NCBI GenBank assembly: GCA_035041965.1
Contig: JAPYMA010000913.1
Location: 1-64,000 of the forward strand
Length of the DNA stretch: 64,000 bases
From: Anisakis pegreffii
Lineage: Eukaryota; Nematoda; Chromadorea; Rhabditida; Anisakidae
Direction: 5' to 3'
Shown here: positions 12,383 to 24,467 of the stretch, one piece after another
Layout of the letters: each line of letters starts with the position of its first letter
How positions within the stretch are numbered: the stretch's first letter is position 1
Translations under genes and position numbers: made by a program
The notes under the pieces: model-generated
Database searches by the model: none
The model's input: the letters and a program-made list of their open reading frames with translations, nothing else
What the model was told of the DNA's origin: nothing

Positions 12383-13568
12383 AGCAATGAGGCGATATGG
12401 AGCGGAAAGAATGAGATTCCTTGAAAGGGCTATAGGATTCCAAAAGCTCATTTCCTGGGCGTTCAGATGAGTTGTCGGGGTATTCGAATTAGTGTGAAAA
12501 TCGCAAGACTGCTCACTTAAAACTCTGCAAGCGAAGCTGTGCAAGTTTTTTCCCGGATGGTTCTGGGCAGCATCTTGAAGATTGAAGAAATTTCTCTGGT
12601 TTTCTGGAATTTCAAGTAGATTGTGATTTAGTTTTGAGAAGGTCTGGAAAGCAGATTCATGACGATGAGTGGGCGATGAAACTAAAAACTCATCCCCTAC
12701 CGTCGATCAACTCTGTATAAGAAGTGTTCTTTCCGGTCTATACGATTATTGCAGTAAAAGTTTGAAATAACTGCTAACAATATTTGTTCTTTAACAGTAT
12801 GTATTGCATTATTATTATAGAGGTGAATAAAGTTCATGTCATTTCGATATTAGTCGTTACTATTGCATGATCAGTCATCGGCTTGTCATCTCATGGAAAT
12901 CAATTGGATTTTAAATGGTCAGATGAGATCTTCAAAAGAATTGTGGCAAATAAAACTGAATTCATTGTTATTTTACGGGTTTCATAAGGAACGAACGACG
13001 AATTCAGCTAACTTGAAAACATGATTAGCAATATTCTCAACGCTCGTTTACATGAATTGCCAATTAATCAGACACAATTCAACAATAAATCATTGCTGTG
13101 AATTGCCATTCCGATGTGTTGTCTGCGGTGCATTAAACGTGGCTATTTAACGCCAAATAAGTGATGAATTCCGTCATTTGTGTGTGCAATTTGCTCGTCA
13201 AAAAATTTCCTCTTCATACGAGCTTCGCTCACACACACACAACACAATTTATCTCTATGAAAACAATTCAGTTTGTAATGGCTCTTGTTAGTGTTACGTT
13301 CCATTTCATGGCGCTTACGAAAGTTTCCGTTCTTTTCCAAAAGGAAAAGGAAAACAAAATTGCGCTCAATCATCATTCACCCTCTATCATCAGTCTAACA
13401 GACACAACTGCCCAACCAAATAGTCATCAAGCAAGCTTCGATTTCGAATTCCAAGCAAGTGCTGTTTGCTGGAAAGTTTTCCTCGCATTGCAAAGCATTT
13501 TCCGGAATACTTGAAATTCACTATTCAGACCGGATCATCATCCATTTATTGAAGAAGACTACCTCAGA
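12383..13568. other. Intergenic interval between galectin and metalloprotease
   Basis: This holds the galectin 3' region and the upstream region of the protease. An AATAAA-like site (GAGGTGAATAAAGTTCATG, about 12821-12839) is a candidate poly(A) signal but lies about 440 bp past the stop. A 117-codon open frame at 13161-13514 overlaps a 77-codon frame on the other strand and shows no protein-like features. Nothing else is supported. Confidence 0.4.
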
Positions 13569-16500
13569 ATGGGTTTAACTGCCGTCAAATTTCTACCCAT
13601 CTTACTGCTCGGGTTTATGTGCGCTTCTCGAGAGGTTGTTTTGGGTGAAACGCTCTCCGAAAGCAAATCTGTTAAGGGTGATGGGAATGGCTTGGACAAG
13701 CACTGGGAACCACTAAGGATTCTAGCAGTTCTTCCACAGGGTCTCATGAAAATGCCGCGTAAAATACTTGTAAGTTATGAATTTGAAGCGTTTCTGATCC
13801 CAGAAATCTCATTTTATTGTTTTTCGAACTACTCGATGAACAGAACGAGAAGAGCCCGAATGAGATTTTAACGAGAAGAGACTTAAGCCGTGACGAAATT
13901 GACATGGAGCAGATCACGTTGAGAAATCCTCGTTCAGTGAATGAGAACAGAAGCAGTTACGCGATTCGAAGCGGACAGGTCGAGAAGGGAGAGGATTGAT
14001 CAAGGCAAGGGTAGACGGGCGATCAATGATCAAAGTGATCTGAGGCGATCTTGATAACGGGAAACGATCAGTATTTGGCATATATTACTCAAATTCGTTA
14101 CTGGAAAAGTGAATTTGCATGAGCCTCATACAAGAATATTCAATTTAATTACGTAAATGAATAAGATATGAAATTTAGGCTGGTTTGGCTAGTGCTATAC
14201 GAAAAATGGAATCAATTGTGGCGGTGAGTCATTACGAGAATGACGAAGAAAACAGCGATGATTTCATTTCAGCGCAAACGATCGCTAAATGCCTCAGTAT
14301 GGATAACTTCGGTTTTCCTTCTTCTTTTGACCTTCAAACCAGCACATTAAATTTGATTTACTTAATTAATTTTGTAATACAATATAGAATGTAACACAAT
14401 GCAGTCCATATGCTACATTCAATTAGACCATAAGGCATCGAAATTTTTGAACAAGTCTTCATGATTTCTGAGGCATTTCTCAATTTGTCACTAACTTATC
14501 CCGCTCTCTTATCACCGGAAACACCACAACTCTCAGTGCATTCTTCCTTTTGTGACATCTTCTCCCAATCCTAGCTGACTCGTATTACTGGAATACTGGA
14601 ATCGGCCAGGCTATCGAACGTTGTTGACGTTGCTGGCCACAAAGCGTTTCCAATCAGTCCTCGACCTTGCTTTCCTTTGCCAGGTCTTACCAATCGCCTT
14701 GTCGATCTCGTCTCGCCACCTTTTTGGAGGTCTTCCGAGCGGTCGTTTTTGTTCTCGGGGGTACCATTCTAGAATTGCTCGGGTCCACCTGTTGTCATTC
14801 ATTCCAGTATTATCACCGGGAACACCACAACTCTCAGTGCATTCTTCCTTTTGTGACATCTTCTCCCAATCCGAGCTGACTCGTACTATAGTGAGAAATG
14901 TCCCTTCTTCATGGAATTCTAGTTTCGATCATTGAGTCAAAATCTAGAGGCTCAATCAGAGCGGTGAACGAGTACCATATCAAAGTGTACCTAGCATTAT
15001 ACGGAGAATTTCACTGAATCTTTGTTGATTTGAAATCGACACACATTTATCACATGGATCGCTGCTCTATCGCTACATAATTTCACGCATCTCTATGAAA
15101 GTTCAAATCTGAATTATTTTTTCCATGACTGATCACTTTTTTCGCAGCTTTTTCGCAGCTCACAATATCGTTGTCTCTCTCTTCCGTGAATAAGTGTTCA
15201 TAATTCATGGATTTTGACAGCTCAAATGAAACTTCCTACAGTTGGATTTGTTCACGTGCTTTGCTACAATACCGAACAGATGATGATCAAAGCGAAACGC
15301 TTTTATTTTGAAGACTTGTCACATCAAATGAAGATGCTCGATCGAACATATTTGGCTGTACCGAGCGATCATCCTGGTGAATCAATAAAACTCAAGAATG
15401 GTATCAGAAATAGCAATCATTCGGCCAAATTCACAATCTTCCTCAAGGTATTGCTCTCTCAGTTTTAAAATCTTCTCAGTTCTAATGATTGGGACCAGGT
15501 GCAGAGAGCTTGCTGAATGCTACTGGCTTTTTAAGAAAAAGAGCCGCTGCCTCCTCACTGCTTACTGGTCCAGGTGAAAGTCTCGAGTTCCTCGTGCTTA
15601 CGGCCACTCAATTTTTTCTTTTTTCACTTTCTGTTCACATTTACGAGCAAGAGTGCTTGAGAATTTTGGCTCGTAATTGAGTGGCATGCTAGCGAGCCGT
15701 CCGTCCTTTACTGGTTGACTCTAAGCAATAGCTTCGTTTCAATCCCCATCGCAAAATGCGTGCTTTCGCATCGTAAGCGATATGCTTAAATCGAGGTGAA
15801 ATCGAAATCATTGCTAAAGCTTGTTCTTCGTGTGATGATTGAAACTTGAAATGATGTTCTTGCCAGGAATTCTCAAGCAAATCGTGACTAGTCAAGCTCA
15901 TTTCACATTCAATCATTCATATGTTAGGTTCGAGGCTTGATTTTGACGCCTTAGCACTTGCCAGAAGAAAAGATACAGAACCACTCTAGCTTGGACGAAA
16001 TCTTCTTCAGCTTGATCAATATGTCAATATGTTTAGTCAACAAATTGATAAAGCCGTTCGAAATTAATTTATAAACATGAAATATGATTGAATTTTGTTT
16101 AATTTTTGATGGATCCTGTAATGTGCGCTGAAGATCGAGGGTTACTAGCCGCTGCAGCTCCATGTAGCATAAAAGATGACAGAAGGTTAGTTTACTTCTA
16201 TTCAAAGAGTGTGGTTCTTGTTTAAAGCTTCATTTCACTAGAACATCAGATGAATGAACCAACCGTGCGGATTAACTCGCAGTTTGATCGTTGTGATCTA
16301 TTCAGTCATGTTCAAAGGCATTGGATGAGCAGAGGCGCTTTCCAGTAGATACCGTACTGATAGGATAACTTGATTGTTTGTATTCCTGATCGGCACTGTT
16401 TGCGATGTTAGCTGACACTGTACGTGACGTTACTTGTGTTGCTGGTGCGAAGGCGACAATTAATAGTATGATTTATCCACACAATAAATAAAGACGATAA

Positions 16501-19500
16501 TAACGGTTCAGTAGAGTGAAGATACACTGACGGTTGAGTGACGAAAGATGTCTTGGATGGCTCATACACAACAACAACACTGGATACACGAACAACACAC
16601 TGACTGACTAATACAGAGGAACTGATATAACCACACTGAGCTACCTATATAGTGATTGAGATTAGCTGATCACAAAACAACGGTCACGAGTTGCCAACGG
16701 TGGCCAGAGAGCACACGACATGCAAAGCACTATAGAGAGACACACAAGAAACCGCAAACAATAAACAACAGATCACTGGTTTATCCCAGCATCATCCTTC
16801 ATTGACCTGTTGATAAGTGAAAATAGAGTGCGCTAGGAGCAGTGATTTTTCTGTTTCATACTCTTGGCAGTCCGCTCTCTTCTGTCCTATTCCACCCTCC
16901 AGTTGTTCTGTTCCATTCTGTTCTTTGCGTTCTCTGTTCTGACATGGTCCTGTCCTATTCGTTGGCTTAGAACAGGAATGGAATAGATAAGATGGAATGG
17001 AAGCATTGCTGGCTAGGACGAATAAAATTAGGCAAGCTTTGTTGATGGGAAAACTCAGTCACTGGAAGCCTGGAAGGAGGGGGATTTATTTATGAATGAC
17101 TGTTTTGATACCAATGAATTCATGGAGTCGCTTCGTATCAGGTGCATGCTAGTGGATTGAGTTTAGCTATTAGATGTTTCGTTTGATATCCAACGCTTCC
17201 ACAATATATGCAACATATGAGAGACAACGTTTCACGATTCTGTTATCCCCATTTTGTGATCCATTTTAAAAGAGGTGGTGGACGCCGGTACTCGGTCAAT
17301 TTGCGTGAAGGCATTTAGCCTAACGATAGTTTGCCTAAAGACACATTGCCTAACGGACATTTTGCCTAACGGACATTTTGCCTATCAAGCGAAATATCCA
17401 TTAAAAAATCATAAGTTAGGCAAGCTGTCCGTTAGGCAAACCGTGCGTTGGGTAAACTGTCCATTAGGCAGTGTGTCTTTAGGGAAATTGTCGTTAGGCT
17501 AAATGTCTTTAGGCAGATTGACCGGTCACGGTGGACACCAAGACGGTGACGGTTCTCCAGCTAAATCAAGCAATACCTAACTGCCGGCCTATTCAGCAGT
17601 TTAATCGAATAATAAGATCAATGAGAAATTCAGGCCAGCATCTGGACGTCTTATCGTTTGTCCAAAGAATCCGATCTGGGCGTCATTCGACTCAGCTGAA
17701 GACTTGTTCCTTCACGAGATTCTTCACGCTCTGGTCAGTTGAACGGTGAAAACTGTTTTACAACATTAACAGCTAACCACAATAACGACGGTGGTGTAAA
17801 GATAATAATTATAAGGAGTTTTATAAGAAAGCACAAAAACAATGATAATTGAATCTGTGATATTAGTGACAATATCAGCAGTTGGCTATAACTATTAGTG
17901 GAAATGACAAAAAAAGGCATTAATGTTGTCTGCAACAATAATGACAACTAATAATGTCAAGGATGCTCACGACAAAGCTGTGTAACAACTACCCTTGGTG
18001 ACAAGAGTAGTTGTGATGCGAATCGTTACAATAAAACAATAATATTCGTGAATATATCTGTTTGATTTCCCCATAAAGGGTTTATAACCTATTTTTAGAT
18101 AATTTGAGAGTGTCAAGGGGTAATGGAGGGAACTGGAGAATCAGTTCTGACATTATGCGTGGAAATAGCAAATTACGGTAGCAAGGGGGGATGGGGGCTA
18201 ATGATGGCCTGCCAGATCATCGAAGGAGGTAATAGAGCAGCCGAGCGTGAGGTGACGTTGTATTATATGATAAGAAAGAGCAGATGATAAAAATGAAAGT
18301 AACAGCATCAACAAAAATATCGACATACCGGTCAAATAGCTTTTCTAAGGGTTTTGGAATGATCAATCCGGATAACAATGAGGATATTGGTGGCGGATTT
18401 AGGACGATGTGGAATTACGCGAATGATGCCACGATGATCACTGTACATCATATGGACTTTCAACGGAAAGCTCTCGTAAGCAGTTGTTTCTTGGCAATGA
18501 TACCATGAAGAAAGTGCCTCCTCATCTCAGATGACTTTCGCTGCATCAATCCATCCAACTAATTGATCTAGATAGATTGTTTATTGCCGACTAAGAAATA
18601 TGTACAAGCAATAATACAGCAAGGCAGAGCGCACTGACATCATGCGGGTAAGTTGAATAAGCAGAAAAGAATAACAAAAAAATGATAATAACAAAAAAAA
18701 CTTTTAAAGATAATAATGACAAAAAATTATAATGCAGTTGAGGGCCATATGTGACAAGAATATTTAGGTATTGAAACTGTGTGAATGATGTATGGAATAT
18801 GCTTTCATGAATATGCTTTCGCAACACCAGCTTTGTTTCGTGATCATATTGGGCGCAAATTTTTTGAATTCAAAAACCTCACCAAAACGCTCCTTTCATG
18901 CGAATTTCTGCAGCTTTCAGGAGTTCGCTCGTAAACATTTTGGCTGCAACAGTTTAGAGGGAATTGAAGCTGAGGACAAGAAACGAATTCACCTGAACGA
19001 ATACATTTTCGGTGTGAGTTCCTTTCAATCCAGAGGACCGCGTTACGTGCTCTCATTTAACAGCACATGAGATCGGCATTCCCTTGCTCCAATACTTCAT
19101 ATGATCGCCATCTTCATGTCCTTCTGGAAAACCTATTGCATCAGGGGAAAATCAAAGAATTGATAAAATGATTTAAATATTTGTTGTCAAGGATTCGTTG
19201 TGATTAATATCCAATTCACTTTCTTTTAATCAAACATTCTAAGAATGAGGTTGAATTTGGTGATTATGATAAAAGCCGTCAACTAAGAATCATCAACCTT
19301 CCCTAATCTCCTTTCAGAATGAACTGATGACACCAGTACTTTCGAATGGCCGAAATTATTTCACGAACATCTCCGCCTCAATTCTTGAAGCGACCAAAAT
19401 TGGAAAGAAGTGAGTGGACTGAGCTAGAAATCCTTCGCTGTCTTTCATCACCCAGTCAAAAATATGCCCATAATGTGCTCATATACATGTAGCTGCTCGT

Positions 19501-21026
19501 TTGCAACATCTGAATCCCGCTGACTAAAACGTTGAGCCAGCTGATTCAGCTGGTTCTATCAGTTACCAGTATCGTTGAAAATTTGAGAGGATTGCAATCA
19601 TTTGATGAATATTACTGCCAGTTTCAGGCCATGGTATCGAACGAATTCTACCTATATAGCTAAGGAGACTGCAGCGTATTGGTATGGTCGCAAATGGGGT
19701 TGCGACTTCTGCAAAAACAGTTGCTATGATTATATTCAAGCAAAATCAAGGCTTGGGTAGTTTACTCTACCATTGACTGCCGTATTGTCGCCCTCATAGG
19801 GTCGTCCATAGTCATACAAGGCCTAATTTGAATTTCAGCGATCCTCAACAGTCAGAATCTGGGCTCTCGATAAAGTACCCTTAAAATTGTTCTTATTTTA
19901 GATATCTGAACCTTCAGCATCTATTCGATACGTAAATAATTGCTGACTGATATCATCATCAAGACCGATTTTGTTTTAATTTTCAGTTTCACAGTGCCAT
20001 TTCCTTTCTGTAGTCCAAAGATGTTGCTACAAAAAGCACATAAATACTTTCGATCACCACATGGCATTTATCAAGTGAGTGTAAGCGTTTTCACGCTCCT
20101 GGTTGCGGATAAGTAGTCTCACTGGAGAGTTTTTACGATGAATATTCCAAAGAAAGCAGCCAATTTCGACTGCTGGTCAATTTTTCAGCAGCTGCACTGA
20201 AGTCCGATGAACATTTTGCAGAAGAAGTAATATCATTTCCCATTTCAAATGAAATTCAGTTTTGTTCTGTTAACTGCATGCGGGCGATAGAACCTTTTAA
20301 GTGAAAATGAGTATGTATATAGAGAAGAATTAGAGGATAAAGTGATGTGTTCGACTTTTCAAGGAGGTATGTTTTTCGAATGGCACCATGCGGAAACGAA
20401 TCCAAGTTCAGTGCAACTTCCTCGCCAACGTACGCTCCAGCAGTGCTTCAGTGGGTTTGTCGGTAAGTGTACGCGCGTTGCTGCCGTTTGAGCGAATCAG
20501 GCCAACCGTAAGCGTGACTAGCGATCATCGTTGTTTTCAGGCGACCTCATTGCAACGATATTTCAAAGTTTGTCCAATTCCTTGGTTGCGACGTTTCTAC
20601 GGTTCAGAAGACACAAACAGATACTGTCCATTTCTTCAGGTTCCAATTTCTTTTCTCAAACACACCACCTGGCAGTCAATGGCAGCCACCACTTGACTAG
20701 GATGAATCCGTTCTCTGTAATCGGCAACACCACATTTCCACTCATCGTCAGTACTTCCGCCAAAAACACATCAACTGAAACATATTTAGAATGCAGCTAT
20801 CGTCGAAGTGCAGCTGAAAACCTATCTTATCCACACCCAACTCAATACTAAAACTTCACATATGCGCTCTGTCCACTGAGAGTGATTCCCGTCAAAAATT
20901 ATGCATGCGTTTGTTCAGGAAGTCGTCAGCGACAGCCTGAGTGGATTGCCCGACAACGCTGTACAAGTAGAGTGCGGATCCACTAAATCCTATGCCTATC
21001 GTTTGAACTTGTCGAAACGTTTCTAA
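13569..21026 (+). CDS. Leishmanolysin-like zinc metalloprotease (family M8)
   Basis: A secreted or membrane-associated metzincin. The ATG at 13569 starts a signal peptide (KFLPILLLGFMCASREVVLG) and a WEPLRI motif. Probable exons: 13569-13769, 13844-13979, 14179-14223, 15221-15447, about 17614-17733, 18350-18475, 18921-19013, 19318-19409, 19628-19756, 19987-20074, about 20536-20639, 20919-21026. The zinc site HEILHAL ends the exon at 17733 and continues as GFG across the intron. The third ligand histidine is in HLNEYIFG, followed in the next exon by NELMTP at the family's spacing. Other family marks are FRPASGRLIVCP, HFGCNSLEG, YGRKWGCDFCKNSC and YCPFLQ. Phases agree from 17733 to 20074. Joins before 15221 and between 20074 and 20919 are unresolved. 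All catalytic residues are present. Confidence 0.85.
14511..14884 (-). mobile_element. LINE (non-LTR retrotransposon) 3'-end fragments, head-to-tail
   Basis: The minus strand of 14611-14859 encodes a typical retrotransposon C-terminal tail: WTRAILEWYPREQKRPLG, then RPPKRWRDEID, then TDWKRFVASNVNNVR and stop. The closing codons and 3' tail match the tails of repeat family A. The segment 14811-14884 is repeated almost exactly at 14511-14584, so two fragments lie in tandem, the second truncated. They sit in a protease intron on the opposite strand. No reverse transcriptase domain is present, so the fragments cannot act alone. Confidence 0.75.
16405..16802. repeat. Interspersed repeat family B, copy 2
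   Basis: This copy is closely similar to the one at 44395-44812, sharing long identical runs such as AACAACACACTGACTGACTA and GTGATTGAGATTAGCTGATC. It lies in the protease intron between 15447 and about 17614. No open reading frame spans it. The clean similarity to the 44-kb copy suggests more recent spread than the copy at 10855. Confidence 0.6.
16845..17010. repeat. Foldback repeat rich in CTGTTC/GAACAG, second copy
   Basis: Related to 2610-2775: TTCTGTTCCATTCTGTTCTT words on the left and AGAACAGGAATGGAATAG words on the right allow an imperfect hairpin. It directly follows the family B copy, which may mean a composite insertion. Confidence 0.4.
17286..17529. mobile_element. MITE, copy 3, beside the catalytic exon
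   Basis: A 244-bp member of the MITE family, ending AGGCAGATTGACCGGTCAC. Flanks GGTGGACGC (17277-17285) and GGTGGACAC (17530-17538) match at 8 of 9 bases. It lies less than 100 bp upstream of the exon that encodes the HEILHAL zinc site, so it could affect splicing of that exon. Confidence 0.75.
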
Positions 21027-23945
21027 CCAAATAACATCCACGGTTTCACAAACATTGAATCTGCGATACGTGGTGTACTACTGCTGCACATGATCTACTA
21101 ATGATCAACGTTTTGTTCAGTTTTACTTTCACTTTCGAAACAATTACTCAAAACTATACGATCGATGGATGACTCGTCGTCGTTAGAAGCAAACAAATTC
21201 AATCGTTTAAGCAGTTATATCATTTTTTGCGATGCTTTTATCATTCTGCATTGCCAATATATTTTCAAAGTGCAATTCCAGCTGAAACACTGAACGCTGA
21301 AACATCATACTTTGGACGTTCTTTGTGCCACTTTATCATTCGCTTATCAATAATATTATCATAACTTTAATTGAACTGACTGATGTGTTCTCTTAAGCCA
21401 ATGAAAAAAATGTTACTCATACGTGTGTGTCGCTGTCTAGCTTATAAATCTCACTTTGATGTGACAAAATTTAGTGTCACTTTGCTTTTGATCTTTTGAA
21501 TGATAGTATTTGTATGATAAGATTGTATTTCTACATTGATGGGAAAAAAATTTTTTAGTGTGTTGGCACTTAAGATTCAACGTTTTGAATGTTCAAATAA
21601 CGATGTCAACAACTTTTTCAATCGAAATACATCACTGCAGTTTTATGACTCAAGTAAAAATTGCGATTATCATGGGAAGAGTATGAACTCACAACATTAT
21701 TATGATAACATACGAGTTAATGTGTGTTTATCTAGGCGAGCTTCAGCTCTAGGCAATGATGACTGCTAGGAGATGAAAAACCACAATACAGTTTTGTGTT
21801 CTGTGCTATTGTTCTGGCACTATTAGCTGTAATGAAATGCTGATAACGGGCATACTATCTGATACTTATCCGATGCTCATACTGATCGTTTGAAATAATT
21901 TTATGAAACATGATGGCCAAATATGAGTCAATGCACTTATCTAGGCGGGCTTCAATATGAGATCGCAGCATCAGATGAACATCTCATGTGACCAAAAAAT
22001 TTTATTTCCCGTGTTACTGATGTGACAGCACTCCGATGGAATGCTATCAACAAGTACAGCAAACCAACAACATATTCGATGTGCTGTTGGAATGTGAATG
22101 ACTCAGTTATTAGAATAAGATTTTTTTTGAAAACTACAGTAGCCGCTGTGATTTTTTGTGTTCATCCAGGTTTTAGTGGTGTATTTTAAAACATTGGTGG
22201 TTATTTTTTGTGTTCAATCGTTTCAATTTTGTTCGATAGAATACGCCGTTGGCGGCTTCATTGCACACACTCTCCACAGCACTTTTAAAGGTAATGCTTG
22301 ACGAAAGAACTGTTTAGCAAATGATTATTGTCGAAGCAATGTGAAAAAATCGTTCAGCATTCGAAATGTTTGAAATTCAAAACAATGGAAGGAAGATTTG
22401 AAATTGCATTCAGTATTTTTATTCATGAACAATTGAAAAATTTCATTGAAAAAGTTCCCATCTGCTGGTGATTCGAACGTTATTTGGAAATGTCACATTG
22501 CATATGATTGTGATTTTCCATCATTGTCCGAACAATCGAAAAGCTTCTTTACAGCGATCAAAAAGCAACACTTACCAATCATCCCGTTCCGAAATGTTCA
22601 CGTTGTGAAAGTGCTGCTGCATTTATTCAGCTGTATTGACTCTAATCGGCTCATTAAAAAATCCCATCAAGCAAGCTTCGGCAGCATGAACGTTTCCGCA
22701 TAGCATGAAGACTGTAACAATTTTAAACTGATGAGTAGAATACGATGCATCCTTTTTATTTTCGGATCGTAATCAATTTCGTATTTAGTTTTTTCGTATC
22801 GTTTTCAAACACACTTTTCAATTACTTTTTCAAAATATGTCTTTTAAAACGTATGAGAGACGCCTCAAGGAACTTAAGCAAATGCTTCAAATTTTGAACC
22901 GAATGCGCCGAGAGAGAATTGTCGCTATCAATAGCGCTGCTAGCTGAGTGAATGATGAGGTTTTGCGCAGGCCCCAGTTCGATCGTTGTTAACTGTTTGA
23001 GCTTCATGCTATTTGAGCTGCACTGTTTTAGAAAGGAACATTTTTCCGGCTTATTCAGTTATCAATTGAGAATTTCACATAGGTGTGGCATGTTTACTGA
23101 TGTGTTGAACGGAAATCGGTGTTATCAGCGATCTGTTCATTTGGATTCAAATGACGATGACAGATTGGAAATTGATTCATTTTTCTGTTCACAACACCAG
23201 AAAACTTATCGGTAAGCACAATTTGTCTTTTTTGAGCATAATTTGAATTCAAATAGTTTATGTCCAGTTAGGCATAACCATTAAAAAAATTATCAAAATA
23301 GCATGGGCAGTAATAACAGAATTATACAATTGCTCGTTGCCCCCCCCCAAAAAAAAGACCTGGTTTAGCTAATTCAAGACGAATAATTAAAGAAAGAGCG
23401 GCGAGAATGCAACGGCATCTTTCAAACTATAAAACACGAAGCACGATTCACTTTAGACGTTTGATTCAGCAACGCTCAGTTGATAATTCCACAGAGAAGT
23501 GGTAGATTATGATGAATGAATGAAACATGTATAACAATGAACACAACTTTTTTCCGGTCCTCGTGATATGCATTGGGAGGATGACACACTATATTTGAGC
23601 ACTTTATAAGCCGACAGCATCAAGTAACAACTCAGTCAGTGCCATCTTTTACTGGTATTGGAAGCGTTGCTCTTCAAGCGTCTTCACTTCAAAACCATAG
23701 CCCCCATCGAACACTACTGCGATCAACCTTCAGTAAACCGAATCTACAGTTTCATCGCCTGCCGACGTTTCAAACGATGCAACTAAGGTAGATTCTGGCA
23801 ATTGTTTCTCCGTCTGTATGATGATGTGATTGTCCACTTCAATTTTCTGAGTTATCCTTCCGCTATCCCTAGGATCAAATGCTCTGTGACATAGTGCATG
23901 ATGGTACATATAGATTATCGTGGACTGAAAATGAAAATCGACAGC
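21027..23945. other. Gene-poor interval after the metalloprotease
   Basis: AT-rich sequence with several open frames of 60-87 codons on both strands (for example 21536-21769, 22446-22703, 22952-23215). None shows paired splice sites in a matching frame, recognisable motifs or a paralogue in the window. A C9-A8 run occurs near 23341-23358. No gene can be supported. Confidence 0.4.
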
Positions 23946-24437
23946 TCATTTCGCAAAATCAGAGTAGTACAAAAAAGTGGAGCAGTCGAAGTTTTCCACA
24001 GATGTATTGCCTTTGTATTTTGCATTTCTTATAAATTCTAATGGTAAGTAGCTTACAATTGAACCAGTGAAATGCTTGTGAATGATTTGTGGTGGCGGAT
24101 TGCAATGAGAAATGAGTGCGCCATCAAACAGCATGACTGAAAAGTAACAGATGATGCCGTCAAAGGTCGCAAAACTTTCCGTCTCTCCTTGGGGTGCTGG
24201 CTGGCGCTGCCAGCAGAGTCCAATCGCCTCCAATATATTAGAGCATGCCACGTAAACCACGGATTGATCGGAGCCGAGTGTGCACCAATGGAATTTGTCC
24301 ACCCAAAGCAGGGATTTACTCCGAGTCTTCTCAAACGCAATGATAGTAGCTAGAGTTTTCTGATCGTTCGTCCGTGGAGGGGGGACTCCGAGCAAAATGT
24401 CGAAGAAAGTCTCCTCGTTGGACGTCCCATTATGATA
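23946..24437 (-). CDS. Long open frame, possible exon of unknown gene
   Basis: The minus strand stays open for about 160 codons, from an acceptor-like TGATTAG before 24437 to a stop at 23946. It has varied, non-repetitive composition and includes LLWVDKFHWCTLGSDQSVV and FDGIICYFSVMLFDGALI. It has no ATG near its start and runs antisense to the lysozyme region, so it would need upstream exons inside or beyond that gene. No family is recognised. It is listed only because it is the longest frame between the protease and the lysozyme. Confidence 0.2.
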   Translation of the reverse strand, partial: YHNGTSNEETFFDILLGVPPPRTNDQKTLATIIAFEKTRSKSLLWVDKFHWCTLGSDQSVVYVACSNILEAIGLCWQRQPAPQGETESFATFDGIICYFSVMLFDGALISHCNPPPQIIHKHFTGSIVSYLPLEFIRNAKYKGNTSVENFDCSTFLYYSDFAK

Positions 24438-24467
24438 TTCCTAATCATTATAATCATTCAATTGCAG

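Noticed and set aside
13161..13514. 117-codon open frame upstream of the metalloprotease
   Set aside because: Low-complexity composition with an overlapping frame on the opposite strand and no motifs; it lies just before the real ATG at 13569.
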